Shown here one piece after another: positions 41,742-50,273 of a stretch of DNA of 64,000 nucleotides (the first letter of the stretch is position 1; every line of letters begins with the position of its first letter). The notes below the pieces were generated by a model. It did no database searches, was not told where the DNA came from, and saw only the letters and a list, made by a program, of their open reading frames with translations. Made by a program: the position numbers and the translations under genes. The stretch covers positions 1,302,001 to 1,366,000 of the forward strand of contig NZ_CALSFT010000002.1 of assembly GCF_943736995.1 (NCBI RefSeq). The letters run 5' to 3'. The stretch comes from Sporosarcina sp. Marseille-Q4943. GTDB lineage: Bacteria; Bacillota; Bacilli; Bacillales_A; Planococcaceae.

Positions 41742-42318
41742 TCATAACACCTCACTCTTACCCATTCTAATCATCAATAAATGGCTCCGTTTGTTAAATA
41801 AGCCGTCCTCTTATCATCTATTTTAGCACATAGTCCCTTGTCCTCTTCGATTTTATCAATTATTTCTAAATTGTTTACAAAGAAAGTATTCCACCTCCGA
41901 TTAACAAGCATATTTGCACCGCAATTAGTAGGTACACATAAATTTATGTGCTGTTGTTAATTCGTTTACCAATTGTAATGCTATTCTCTATTGATATTCA
42001 CCACGAACATTGATATACCAAAAATAGGTACACCAATTCAAGTGTGAGTTGCTTCCCCATATGCTATGTTTTTTAACGTTTTCTCCCCGTGTACCGAACC
42101 CGTTAAGTATAGATGGGTGCCTTTTTTTATTGTAGAGATTATAGATGATTTTGCAGATAAAGTGAGGCAAGCTATGCTCTACACTACGGTCAACTTTCAC
42201 ACCTTATGGCAATCGAATTTCTACTCAATATGTTCAATAGTATTACCTTTTCCAAATACAGTTCTACAATTCTATTCTGTTGATTAGATACATAGAATTA
42301 TATTCGGAGGGGAATATA
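41742..42318. other. Intergenic region with an inverted SLH-downstream repeat
   Basis: Bases 42078-42122 read on the minus strand as GGCACCCATCTATAC, then TTAACGGGTTCGG...GGGGAGAAAAC, a copy of the sequence after the NlpC/SLH gene. A 70-codon minus-strand frame across it is not convincing as a gene. No other gene seen; the promoter of the amidase at 42319 must be near the 3' end. Confidence 0.5.
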
Positions 42319-43122
42319 ATGAGAAAAGAAACTAAAATATATTCAGTTTTCATATTAGCACTATTTTTATCTCCAATAATTGTCGCAAATTATTCTTCAA
42401 CACCATTACAAATAACTAAAGCAGAGCCGATAAAAAAAAGTCTAATAGTGTATGCGGAAAATCTGTCAGAATCCGACGTTCCTCATTTACAACAAAAACC
42501 CTCAAAAACCCTAGTGTTTTTCACACATTCACATGAAGCCTTCCAACCTATAGTGCAAAACAAAGAAAATCTTACAGCCGTCTATCATCCCGCTTCAAAT
42601 ATTATGGCGTTCGAAGATACAATAAAAAATCATTTTGATCTAAACGGCATTCAATCGGAATTTCTTGCTATTGATACAATGGAAGAAATGGAAAAGCAGA
42701 ATAGTGCTTTCCGCGAGGCTTATCATGTGGTGCGTCCCTTTGTTGAAAAACAAATCAAGGAAAATGAGTATGATTTAATCATTGACCTTCATAGGGATTC
42801 CGCTAAAAGGAAGACAACGACACTTACATATAATAATCAGACCTATGGAAAAATATATTTCGTTGTAGGAGAAAATAATCCGAATTTCCATAAAAACAAA
42901 GAATACGCCGAGCAGTTGTCTGCTCAATTAGATAAATTGGTGCCGGGTATTTCGCGTGGGATTTTTGGTAAAAGAGGAGAGCATGTAGACGGTGTCTATA
43001 ATCAGGATTTGGCTCAAAACATGGTTCTTATTGAGCTTGGAGGTATAGATAATACAGAAGAAGAAATAAATCGATCAATTTCTGTTTTAGCAAAGGCGAT
43101 TTCTACCGTTCTACAAGAGTAA
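42319..43122 (+). CDS. SpoIIP-like N-acetylmuramoyl-L-alanine amidase
   Basis: 267 residues from ATG 42319 (GGAGGGG upstream). One N-terminal span (VFILALFLSPIIVA). The catalytic core resembles SpoIIP: VFFTHSHEAFQP, then LIIDLHRDSAKR, then a third zinc ligand region with LIELGGIDNTEEE. Cuts the peptide from glycan strands; SpoIIP normally acts during spore engulfment with SpoIID and SpoIIM, which are absent here. Shorter than chromosomal SpoIIP (~400 aa). A second paralogue lies at 51896. Confidence 0.8.
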   Translation: MRKETKIYSVFILALFLSPIIVANYSSTPLQITKAEPIKKSLIVYAENLSESDVPHLQQKPSKTLVFFTHSHEAFQPIVQNKENLTAVYHPASNIMAFEDTIKNHFDLNGIQSEFLAIDTMEEMEKQNSAFREAYHVVRPFVEKQIKENEYDLIIDLHRDSAKRKTTTLTYNNQTYGKIYFVVGENNPNFHKNKEYAEQLSAQLDKLVPGISRGIFGKRGEHVDGVYNQDLAQNMVLIELGGIDNTEEEINRSISVLAKAISTVLQE

Positions 43123-43209
43123 AGTTCTTAGTATTAATGAAGTTTAGGAGGTTTTTTAAAAAAAGAAAGTACTTATTGCATTTGGTAAAAAGGATACACT
43201 TGTATGGGG

Positions 43210-43335
43210 AAGTGCAAGTTCAATCCATTTTTATAGATATACCAATAGTCACTTCTCAGTTGCAGCACACAAAGCAATTTACGGAAACTTAAGGTATCAA
43301 ATCATAGCTGTAATTGCGTCCATCTCTGAATAAGG
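43210..43335 (+). pseudogene. Remnant of the 3' end of an SLH gene
   Basis: FSVAAHKAIYGN at 43237-43270 matches the C-terminus FSAAVYSAISGR of the NlpC/SLH protein, and the following bases GGTATCAAATCATAG...GCGTCCATC match its downstream sequence. The whole 43123-43445 gap has no intact gene; it ends with the ribosome site of the gene at 43446. Confidence 0.5.
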
Positions 43336-43445
43336 ATGGGCGTATTTTAATGAATTTGGTTTGCTTTATATTAGGACTATCAGTAATAATGATATTGCAA
43401 CTAACATTTGAATAAATGCAAATATAAAATTCAAAGGAGCAAATC

Positions 43446-44066
43446 ATGAAGGATAATAAAATAAAAATCGCTGTAAATGGCGGTATCAATTATGGGGCTA
43501 AGCTTACTGCAAAACAGCTAATGGTATTGGCCAAACATTTAGGAGACGAAGAGGAACTGGAGTTAACTACCTTTCAACAATTATACGTTGAAATACTTGA
43601 AGAGAAAAAAGAAGAAATCATTGCAGAGTTTAAAGAAGCTGGACTTCATTGTTATCCAGTCGGGAATTATGTTAAAAGTTTACGAACATGTAACTTTTGC
43701 AAAGGCTCTGAAGAAGAAGGAATGCCTGTTGCGATTGAACTGAACAATAGAATAGCAGGAACTCCTGTTCCTGTCACGTTAAGACCTGCTTATACGGGTT
43801 GCCCAGTTGGTTGTGGAGAGCCGCTCATGAATGATATTGGTGTCATGAAGACAAGGGATACTTATAGTCTGTATATCGGTGGAAAATCAAAAGGAAACGA
43901 TGCTTCAGTCGGTTATTTATTCAAGGATAAGCTTTCTCCGGAAGAATTGTATTCAGTTGTTGAACAATTAATTGACTTATATGGCAGAGAGGGAAAAAAA
44001 CGAGAACAATTTCACAAGTTTGTAAAACGGGTTGGAAACGAAGCTTTACTTGAGCAAATCAAGTGA
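43446..44066 (+). CDS. Nitrite/sulfite reductase-like single-domain protein
   Basis: 206 residues. It resembles one half of a sirohaem/4Fe-4S reductase: an N-terminal ferredoxin-like half-domain (VNGGINYGAKLTAKQLM), then cysteines RTCNFCKG and GCPVGCGEPLMND. The classic C-x5-C / C-x3-C cluster is altered to C-x2-C / C-x3-C. Too short to be a full reductase (usually 500 aa or more). It precedes the CsoR gene by 90 bp. Possibly a redox or metal-binding protein; the substrate is unknown. Confidence 0.7.
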   Translation: MKDNKIKIAVNGGINYGAKLTAKQLMVLAKHLGDEEELELTTFQQLYVEILEEKKEEIIAEFKEAGLHCYPVGNYVKSLRTCNFCKGSEEEGMPVAIELNNRIAGTPVPVTLRPAYTGCPVGCGEPLMNDIGVMKTRDTYSLYIGGKSKGNDASVGYLFKDKLSPEELYSVVEQLIDLYGREGKKREQFHKFVKRVGNEALLEQIK

Positions 44067-44155
44067 AACCGTCGTTAATTTGCATTGGAACTGAACGAAG
44101 TAAAGAGGTATAATAGGGGTAAGGGGTATGATAACTAGTCGGGGAGGGGAGAAGA

Positions 44156-44443
44156 ATGCAGGAAACAAACAAATCTACTGTTCAACCAAATAAGCAGCAG
44201 CTTCTAAACCGTTTAAAACGCATTGAAGGGCAAGTGAGGGGGGTTCATCAAATGGTTGAAACCGACCGTTACTGTGTGGATATTTTACACCAAATCAGTG
44301 CCATTCAATCAGCGATGAATAAGGTTTCTCTCGCTTTACTGGAAGATCACACTCATCACTGCGTAGCAAATGCGATTAAAGGGCAAGACGGTGAAAATGC
44401 CATCAAGGAATTGATGGATATCATGAAAACAATGACGAAATAA
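44156..44443 (+). CDS. csoR: Copper-sensing repressor CsoR
   Basis: 95 residues, all-helical DUF156 fold. Cu(I) ligands in the expected places: Cys in DRYCVDILHQ, His and Cys in EDHTHHCVANAI. In Bacillus CsoR represses copZA and releases DNA on binding Cu(I). GGGGAGGGGAG precedes ATG. A promoter with TTGGAA, 18 bp and TATAAT lies about 60 bp upstream and carries AGGGGTAAGGGGTAT, which may bind CsoR itself. Confidence 0.95.
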   Translation: MQETNKSTVQPNKQQLLNRLKRIEGQVRGVHQMVETDRYCVDILHQISAIQSAMNKVSLALLEDHTHHCVANAIKGQDGENAIKELMDIMKTMTK

Positions 44444-44467
44444 AGAGCTCTGAATTTTTTTTAACAG

Positions 44468-44497
44468 TTGACATACCATGCGGGGGTATAGTAAATT
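44468..44497 (+). promoter_or_regulatory. copZ promoter with CsoR operator
   Basis: TTGACA at 44468-44473 overlaps ATACC-N7-GGTAT (44473-44489), the layout of CsoR sites in Bacillus copZA promoters; a possible -10, TAAATT, is at 44492. A related half-palindrome ATACC...GGGGTA is at 44783-44798, before the CopA gene. Confidence 0.75.
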
Positions 44498-44528
44498 TAA
44501 AGTAATAATTGATTAGGAGGTCGTCAAA

Positions 44529-44732
44529 ATGAATGAAACATTGAAAGTTCAAGGGATGTCATGTAATCATTGCGTCAATTCTATCGAAGAAAGCGTTGGG
44601 AATCTTACAGGTGTTTCTTCCGTAAAGGTGGATCTTGGCAATGGTGAAGTTTCTGTAGAGTTTGACAGCGGGCAAACAACATTGGATCAAATTAAGGAAA
44701 CAATTGAAGAGCAAGGGTATGACATCGCCTAA
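44529..44732 (+). CDS. copZ: Copper chaperone CopZ
   Basis: 67 residues, one HMA domain with the Cu(I) site GMSCNHCVNSIEESV. Carries Cu(I) in the cytoplasm to CopA or CsoR. TTAGGAGGTCGTCAAA ribosome site. Behind the CsoR-operator promoter and followed by a terminator, so it can be transcribed at a higher level than copA. Confidence 0.95.
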   Translation: MNETLKVQGMSCNHCVNSIEESVGNLTGVSSVKVDLGNGEVSVEFDSGQTTLDQIKETIEEQGYDIA

Positions 44733-44782
44733 TCTCGGGTATCATACTTTCGTAAATTGAATACACAAACAATCTTCCGGTT

Positions 44783-44845
44783 ATACCACACGGGGGTAGA
44801 AGGCGGCGGGTAAGATCGTACCATCTGGTATGGTCTTTCTTTTTA
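44783..44845 (+). terminator. CsoR-like half palindrome and attenuating terminator between copZ and copA
   Basis: AAGATC-GTACC, loop ATCT, GGTAT-GGTCTT then TCTTTTTA (44812-44845). It would lower copA relative to copZ or end the copZ message. The upstream ATACC...GGGGTA could be a second CsoR site driving copA. Confidence 0.6.
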
Positions 44846-44884
44846 ATGTCAATATACCCCCACTATGTATTGGAGTGATAAATA

Positions 44885-47302
44885 ATGGCAACTCAAGAAA
44901 AAACATTGCAAATTCATGGAATGACTTGTGCAGCATGCGCTAATCGAATTGAAAAGGGACTTTCGAAAATAGAGGGTGTTGAACGAGCAAATGTGAACTT
45001 TGCATTGGAACGTTCAACAATCGTCTATGACCCAGAGAAAACGAATGTCAATGAGTTTAAGGAAAGGGTAGAAAAGCTTGGCTACAATGTCGTTCAAGAA
45101 AAAGCCTCTTTTGATATTTCGGGCATGACCTGCGCAGCTTGTGCTACGAGGATTGAAAAAAGAATTAGTAAGATGGATGGAGTAACAAATGCAAACGTCA
45201 ATTTTGCGTTAGAAACAATTGCTGTCGAATATGATGACAAACATGTGCAAACATCAGACATGATAACAGCTGTAAAAAAATTAGGATATGAATTGATTCC
45301 GAAGCAAGACGGGCAAAAGAAGATGGATCATAAAGAACAAGAAATCAAGAAGCAGCAGAGAAAGTTCATTATTTCACTGATCCTGACGGCTCCTTTATTA
45401 TGGACGATGGTAGCTCATTTTGAATTTCTGTCATTTATTTATTTGCCTAATGTTCTAATGAATCCGTGGGTACAGCTTGCGCTTGCAACGCCGGTTCAAT
45501 TTTTTGTTGGTGCCCAATTTTATAAAGGTGCTTTCAATGCTTTACGAAATAAAAGTGCTAACATGGACGTCTTGGTTGCACTGGGTACGAGCGCAGCGTA
45601 TTTCTACAGTCTCTATTTGTCAATCGAATGGATGAATACAGGTAGTGTCGGACATCCGGAACTCTATTTTGAAGCTTCTGCTGTCATTATCACTTTAATC
45701 GTACTTGGTAAACTATTTGAAGTGCGTGCAAAAGGGAAAACGAGTCAGGCGATTCAAAAGCTACTTGGTTTGCAGGCTAAAACAGCCCGTGTTCTGAGAA
45801 ATAGCGTTGAACAAGAAATCCCGATTGAAGAAGTCGTGACAGGAGATATTATCCTAGTCAAGCCGGGTGAAAAGATTCCGGTAGATGGGGAAATCATTGA
45901 AGGACGATCTGCAATCGATGAATCGATGATAACGGGCGAAAGTATACCGATTGATAAAGTTGCGGGTGACGTTGTAATTGGGGCAACGATCAATAAGAAT
46001 GGTTCGTTGCAAATCAAAGCAACAAAAGTGGGAAAAGATACCGCATTAGCGCAAATTGTAAAAGTGGTTGAAGAGGCACAAGGGTCTAAGGCGGATATTC
46101 AGCGATTGGCTGACCGAATTTCTGGAGTTTTCGTGCCTATCGTTGTTGTCATTGCGATTGTCACTTTCTTTATTTGGTATTTTGCGGTGACACCGGGTGA
46201 TTTTCGCTCAGCGCTTATCCCGACCATTTCGATTTTGGTCATTGCTTGCCCATGTGCACTTGGATTGGCAACACCGACTTCTATCATGGCGGGTTCTGGT
46301 AGGGCTGCTGAAATGGGCCTTCTCTTTAAAGGCGGAGAACATCTGGAGAACACACAATCAATTGACACTGTCGTATTAGATAAAACAGGAACCGTTACAA
46401 AAGGCGAACCTGCACTGACAGATATTCTGGTCGCCGATGGATTTGATGAAGTGGAAGTTCTTCAATTGATTGGAACTGCTGAAAATCAATCGGAGCATCC
46501 ATTGGCACAAGCAATTGTTAAAGGTGTAAAGGAGAAAGGTTTAACACTTCTTGAAACGACTGACTTTGAAGCTTTACCGGGATTTGGTATTCGAGCCGAA
46601 GTAAATGGTAGAGAAGTGTTAGTTGGCACAAGAAAATTGATGAGAGAGCGTAACATTGCAACTTTGAATTCAGAAGCCTCGATGGAGGAGCTGGAAAGTG
46701 AAGGGAAAACAGCTATGCTTATAGCTGTAGATGCTAAACTTGCCGGTGTTGTCGCAGTAGCCGATACCGTAAAAGATACTTCAAAAGAAGCAATTGCAAG
46801 AATGCAGGAGCTAGGTCTAGAAGTCATTATGCTAACGGGTGACAATCAACGTACTGCAGAGGCCATTGCCCGTCAAGTAGGTCTGTCTAACGTAATTGCG
46901 GAAGTACTTCCAGAACAGAAAAGTGAAGAGATCAAAAAACTTCAGGAACAAGGCAAAAAGGTGGCGATGGTAGGGGACGGAATCAATGACGCTCCAGCAC
47001 TTGCCATGGCAAATGTCGGAATGGCAGTCGGGAACGGAACAGATATCGCCATAGAAGTAGCAGACATTACGCTAATGCGAGGAGACTTAAATAGTGTTGC
47101 TGATGCAATTATTATGAGTCGAAAAACAATGCGGAATATAAAAGAGAACTTGTTTTTTGCTTTCATTTACAACACAATCGGAATTCCGATTGCAGCAATT
47201 GGCTTATTAGCTCCTTGGGTAGCGGGTGCAGCGATGGCCTTCAGTTCGGTTTCCGTGGTGTTGAATGCATTGCGTCTACAGAAAGTGAAAATAAGGAATT
47301 AA
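44885..47302 (+). CDS. copA: Cu(I)-exporting P1B ATPase CopA
   Basis: 805 residues. Two N-terminal HMA domains (both GMTCAACA), eight membrane helices, translocation motif ACPCALGLATPTS, phosphorylation DKTGTVTKG, TGES, HP motif SEHPLAQ, and GDGINDAPAL. Standard CopA length and order. Pumps Cu(I) out of the cytoplasm, fed by CopZ. GGAG lies eight bases before ATG. Ends at a strong terminator. Confidence 0.97.
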   Translation: MATQEKTLQIHGMTCAACANRIEKGLSKIEGVERANVNFALERSTIVYDPEKTNVNEFKERVEKLGYNVVQEKASFDISGMTCAACATRIEKRISKMDGVTNANVNFALETIAVEYDDKHVQTSDMITAVKKLGYELIPKQDGQKKMDHKEQEIKKQQRKFIISLILTAPLLWTMVAHFEFLSFIYLPNVLMNPWVQLALATPVQFFVGAQFYKGAFNALRNKSANMDVLVALGTSAAYFYSLYLSIEWMNTGSVGHPELYFEASAVIITLIVLGKLFEVRAKGKTSQAIQKLLGLQAKTARVLRNSVEQEIPIEEVVTGDIILVKPGEKIPVDGEIIEGRSAIDESMITGESIPIDKVAGDVVIGATINKNGSLQIKATKVGKDTALAQIVKVVEEAQGSKADIQRLADRISGVFVPIVVVIAIVTFFIWYFAVTPGDFRSALIPTISILVIACPCALGLATPTSIMAGSGRAAEMGLLFKGGEHLENTQSIDTVVLDKTGTVTKGEPALTDILVADGFDEVEVLQLIGTAENQSEHPLAQAIVKGVKEKGLTLLETTDFEALPGFGIRAEVNGREVLVGTRKLMRERNIATLNSEASMEELESEGKTAMLIAVDAKLAGVVAVADTVKDTSKEAIARMQELGLEVIMLTGDNQRTAEAIARQVGLSNVIAEVLPEQKSEEIKKLQEQGKKVAMVGDGINDAPALAMANVGMAVGNGTDIAIEVADITLMRGDLNSVADAIIMSRKTMRNIKENLFFAFIYNTIGIPIAAIGLLAPWVAGAAMAFSSVSVVLNALRLQKVKIRN

Positions 47303-47310
47303 CAATGAGA

Positions 47311-47353
47311 GGCCTATACCAACTCTTAACTGGAGTTGGTATAGGCCCTTTTA
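47311..47353 (+). terminator. Terminator of copA
   Basis: GGCCTATACCAACTC pairs perfectly with GAGTTGGTATAGGCC around a 7-base loop, then CTTTT. Confidence 0.95.
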
Positions 47354-47438
47354 TATCTAAAAAAGAACTCATCTTGGTGTATTAGGTTGCTTGATTGTCG
47401 TCTAACACATTCTGTTTTCTTGTCTTAATATCGATTGT

Positions 47439-47471
47439 GTTAACATTCTGTTCATAAAAGGATGCTACTAT
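47439..47471 (+). promoter_or_regulatory. Response-regulator direct-repeat promoter 1
   Basis: GTTAAC and GTTCAT spaced at 11 bp (47439-47455), then 10 bp and TACTAT (47466-47471). The same geometry (11-bp repeat, 10 bp, -10) recurs at 49276, so the two-component system likely controls both itself and that operon. Confidence 0.65.
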
Positions 47472-47499
47472 AAAGTGTAAAAGAATGAGAGGTCGGATG

Positions 47500-48192
47500 A
47501 TGAACAAGCCAATTGAAGTTCTCGTCATCGAGGATGATTCATACATTTGTGATTTGATCAATTTATACGCAGAAAATAGTGGTTATGAAGTTAGCGTTGC
47601 AAACGATGGGGCAACCGGGTTAGATATGTTTCATGAAAGTCCACCTGATCTGGTCATCCTGGATATTATGCTGCCTGAAATGGACGGTTGGGAAGTTTGC
47701 AAGGAAATAAGGAGATATGATAAAACGCCTATTATCATGCTGACCGGGAAAGGTGAAAGCTACGATAAGTTAAAAGGTTTCGAACTTGGAACAGATGATT
47801 ACTTGGTGAAACCTTTTGATCCGAATGAATTAATGGCACGGATAAAAGCGGTTCTTCGGCGAGCCAATCCTACATTAGATACTAATCAGATTATCGAGCT
47901 TCCTATGTTAGAGATTAATCTTCATCAATACAAGGTAATTTATGATGAAAAGGAAATCGGTTTGGCACCTAAAGAAATGGAGTTGCTTTACTTTCTCGCC
48001 ACCCATCCCAATCAAGTATTTACTCGTCAGCAACTGTTGGACCAAATATGGAGCTTGGATTTTGAAGGGGATCCGAGAACGGTAGATGTGCATATCAAAA
48101 GGATTCGAGACAAATTGGGAAATCCCAAGTCTTATTGGAGAGTGAAAACTATAAGAGGAGTCGGATATAAATTTGAGGTGAACAACTATTGA
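47500..48192 (+). CDS. OmpR-family response regulator
   Basis: About 230 residues from ATG 47500 (AGAGG seven bases upstream; ATG 47497 and 47485 are alternatives). Receiver with IEDDS, phospho-Asp in LVILDIMLPEMDGWE, Lys in YLVKPFDPNE; winged-helix domain with LAPKEMELLYFLA, RTVDVHIKRIRDKLG and RGVGYKFE. Overlaps the kinase gene by 4 bp. By location it probably responds to copper or envelope stress. Confidence 0.95.
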   Translation: MNKPIEVLVIEDDSYICDLINLYAENSGYEVSVANDGATGLDMFHESPPDLVILDIMLPEMDGWEVCKEIRRYDKTPIIMLTGKGESYDKLKGFELGTDDYLVKPFDPNELMARIKAVLRRANPTLDTNQIIELPMLEINLHQYKVIYDEKEIGLAPKEMELLYFLATHPNQVFTRQQLLDQIWSLDFEGDPRTVDVHIKRIRDKLGNPKSYWRVKTIRGVGYKFEVNNY

Positions 48193-49265
48193 TTCGAATT
48201 AAAAGTATTTTTTTCAAGCTGTTTATCACATATATCGTCATATTAATTGTGTCACATTTCATTTATGCTACTACTTCATATTTGCTATTTCAGAACAACC
48301 TTACTGAAATGCACCTAAATCTTGAGGGTATAAACCAATTGAAATACATGTTAATAACATCTTCTATTATTTCTATAACGATTACAGGTTTATTTACCTA
48401 TTACATCACTAAAAGAATTACCTCTCCACTTCGGGAAATGAATCGTGTTGCTCTTCAAATCGCTAGAGGAGATTTTAATCAAAGCGTTAAGATCAGAACA
48501 CATGATGAACTGGGGGAACTGGGACAAACATTCAACCATATGACACATGAGTTGGCCAGCTTGGACAAGATGAGAAAGGATTTTGTTGCCAATGTTTCCC
48601 ATGACTTACGCTCACCACTCACTTCGATTCATGGGTATGCCACGGCATTTCTGGATGATAAAATCCCCAATGATAAAAAACGACATTATTTTAGCGTCAT
48701 TAAAGAACAAACTGAACGAATGATAAAGCTTGTAAATGATATTCTGGATATGTCTCAAATCGAATCGGGACAATTAGAAATTCGTCCAGCACTTTTTAAT
48801 TTGTCAGAGCTGGTACGCCAAGTCATGGGTCGCATGGAAGTTGAGTTTGTAAATAAAAATTTGAATGTAGAGTTAATATCTAGAGAAGAACAAGATATCT
48901 ACGTTTTTGCCGATGCTGACCGGATAGATCAAGTGATAGTTAATTTAATTCAAAATGCAGTACAATTTTCCACCTACAATAGTTCAATAAAAGTGTTTCT
49001 GAACAAGGGAAAACGAGCGGTGGTGTCGATTCGTGATTATGGACCGGGAATCAGTCAAGAAGAAATTCAAGCTATTTGGGAAAGATTTTATAAAGCTGAT
49101 GCAGCTCGTACAAATAAGGCGGGCACAGGGCTAGGCTTATCCATTGTTAAGCACATATTAGATCTTCATCAAACCGATATTAAAGTGGAAAGTGAAGTAG
49201 GGACAGGAACAACCTTTACTTTTTCACTACCATTGACTTTGAACGAATCTACTAACAGGAAATAG
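48189..49265 (+). CDS. Sensor histidine kinase with minimal sensor region
   Basis: 358 residues, TTG start inside the regulator's last codons. Two membrane helices (about 5-30 and 55-78) with only about 25 residues between them, so it senses in or near the membrane (intramembrane-sensing layout). HAMP (RITSPLREMNRVALQI), HisKA NVSHDLRSPLTSIH, HATPase NLIQNAVQFS, DYGPGISQEE, GTGLGLSIV. Pairs with the preceding regulator. Confidence 0.9.
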   Translation: MIRIKSIFFKLFITYIVILIVSHFIYATTSYLLFQNNLTEMHLNLEGINQLKYMLITSSIISITITGLFTYYITKRITSPLREMNRVALQIARGDFNQSVKIRTHDELGELGQTFNHMTHELASLDKMRKDFVANVSHDLRSPLTSIHGYATAFLDDKIPNDKKRHYFSVIKEQTERMIKLVNDILDMSQIESGQLEIRPALFNLSELVRQVMGRMEVEFVNKNLNVELISREEQDIYVFADADRIDQVIVNLIQNAVQFSTYNSSIKVFLNKGKRAVVSIRDYGPGISQEEIQAIWERFYKADAARTNKAGTGLGLSIVKHILDLHQTDIKVESEVGTGTTFTFSLPLTLNESTNRK

Positions 49266-49275
49266 GTAATTCTCT

Positions 49276-49308
49276 GTTCATCATCCGTTCATAATACATT
49301 GTTATACT
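49276..49308 (+). promoter_or_regulatory. Response-regulator direct-repeat promoter 2
   Basis: GTTCAT (49276-49281) and GTTCAT (49287-49292) at 11-bp period, then 10 bp and TATACT (49303-49308). Matches promoter 1 at 47439 in spacing. It drives the small membrane-protein operon starting at 49348/49394. Confidence 0.7.
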
Positions 49309-49347
49309 AAATTGGCATTGGGTTTGAATACTAAGGAGGAAATCTAG

Positions 49348-49401
49348 ATGAAAGAATTATTATCAAAGAGGTGCAACAGAGGAGGATACACATATGGCTG
49401 A
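49348..49401 (+). CDS. 17-codon leader-like ORF
   Basis: Good AAGGAGG ribosome site followed by ATG and a short frame (MKELLSKRCNRGGYTYG) that ends by overlapping the next start; its own GGAGGA codons form the ribosome site of the next gene. May be a leader peptide that couples translation. Confidence 0.4.
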   Translation: MKELLSKRCNRGGYTYG

Positions 49402-49576
49402 CCGTAAAACGACTTCAAATACACCTCGCTGGGTAAAAGTGTCTGGGATAATCGCAATCGTTCTAGTGTTACTAGTCGTCCTTATTATGATCGTCAGTGG
49501 TGGTAAACACGGCCCTGGTCGCCACCTACCGTCTTCAACCGGCGTTGAGCAAAGTGTGGAACAGCCATGGTCATGA
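49394..49576 (+). CDS. Small single-pass membrane protein, 60 aa
   Basis: Basic N-terminus (ADRKTTSNTPRW), one membrane helix (GIIAIVLVLLVVLIMIV), and a short Gly/His tail (GGKHGPGRH). GC and codon use are higher than the neighbours, suggesting recent arrival with the next gene. Overlaps the next gene by 10 bp. Behind the direct-repeat promoter at 49276, so probably a target of the two-component system. Confidence 0.65.
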   Translation: MADRKTTSNTPRWVKVSGIIAIVLVLLVVLIMIVSGGKHGPGRHLPSSTGVEQSVEQPWS

Positions 49577-50088
49577 AACCCGCTCTCCGCAAGTTAGCAC
49601 TCACTGTGCATATCGCTTCTTCGGTGGGCTGGCTCGGCGCGGTAGTTGGTTTCCTGATACTTGTTGTTGCGGCTCTCTCCAGTCAAGATACTAAGACAGT
49701 TCAAGCTGTATGGATAGCGATGGAGTTGACTGGTTGGTTCGCTATTGTCCCGTTGGCTCTTTTCTCTCTACTTACTGGGCTTGTTATGTCAATGGGAACC
49801 AAGTGGGGGTTAGTAAGGCATTACTGGGTCCTTTTCAAACTTCTGCTAACTATACTAGCGACTGCCGTCTTGTTGCTGAATATGCAGACAGTGAGCTTCT
49901 TTGCTGAAGTTGCGATAGGGACGGGAAGTGCTGATCTTGGAGGGATGTGGGGTGAATTGCTCCATGCCGGGGGCGGCCTGCTAGTATTGCTCATCATCAC
50001 AATATTATCGGTCTATAAGCCGCGAGGTATGACGCGGTATGGGCTGCGCAAGCAAGAACAACAGCGTAAGGTCACGACGATAGACTAA
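49567..50088 (+). CDS. Four-helix membrane protein, DUF2269-like
   Basis: 173 residues with four membrane helices (LALTVHIASSVGWLGAVVGF; WFAIVPLALFSLLTGLVM; LLLTILATAVLLLN; LLVLLIITILSVY). The first helix carries H-x-x-x-x-x-G-W-x-G, seen in CopD/DUF2269-type proteins linked to copper or cytochrome. Base composition is GC-richer than the region. Second gene of the response-regulator-controlled operon; ends at a perfect-stem terminator. Confidence 0.65.
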   Translation: MVMKPALRKLALTVHIASSVGWLGAVVGFLILVVAALSSQDTKTVQAVWIAMELTGWFAIVPLALFSLLTGLVMSMGTKWGLVRHYWVLFKLLLTILATAVLLLNMQTVSFFAEVAIGTGSADLGGMWGELLHAGGGLLVLLIITILSVYKPRGMTRYGLRKQEQQRKVTTID

Positions 50089-50095
50089 ATAAGAG

Positions 50096-50137
50096 AACCC
50101 ATGCCAACTTCTATAAGAGTTGGCATGGGTTTTCTTA
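50096..50137 (+). terminator. Terminator
   Basis: AACCCATGCCAACT pairs with AGTTGGCATGGGTT around TCTATAAG region, then TTCTT. Confidence 0.9.
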
Positions 50138-50273
50138 TTTCGTATTCCACAGACTATGCAAATTCTATGCATTAATTATGACGAATTTTAGACACACCTG
50201 TCGCATGCATATTTTTTTCATATGTTCTTGTTATGCTGAAAATAGAAATAATCATAGAGAGGGGAAAAAAGTG

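Noticed and set aside
41988..42200. 70-codon minus-strand frame
   Set aside because: Crosses the inverted SLH-downstream repeat, has no clear ribosome site and no recognisable protein.
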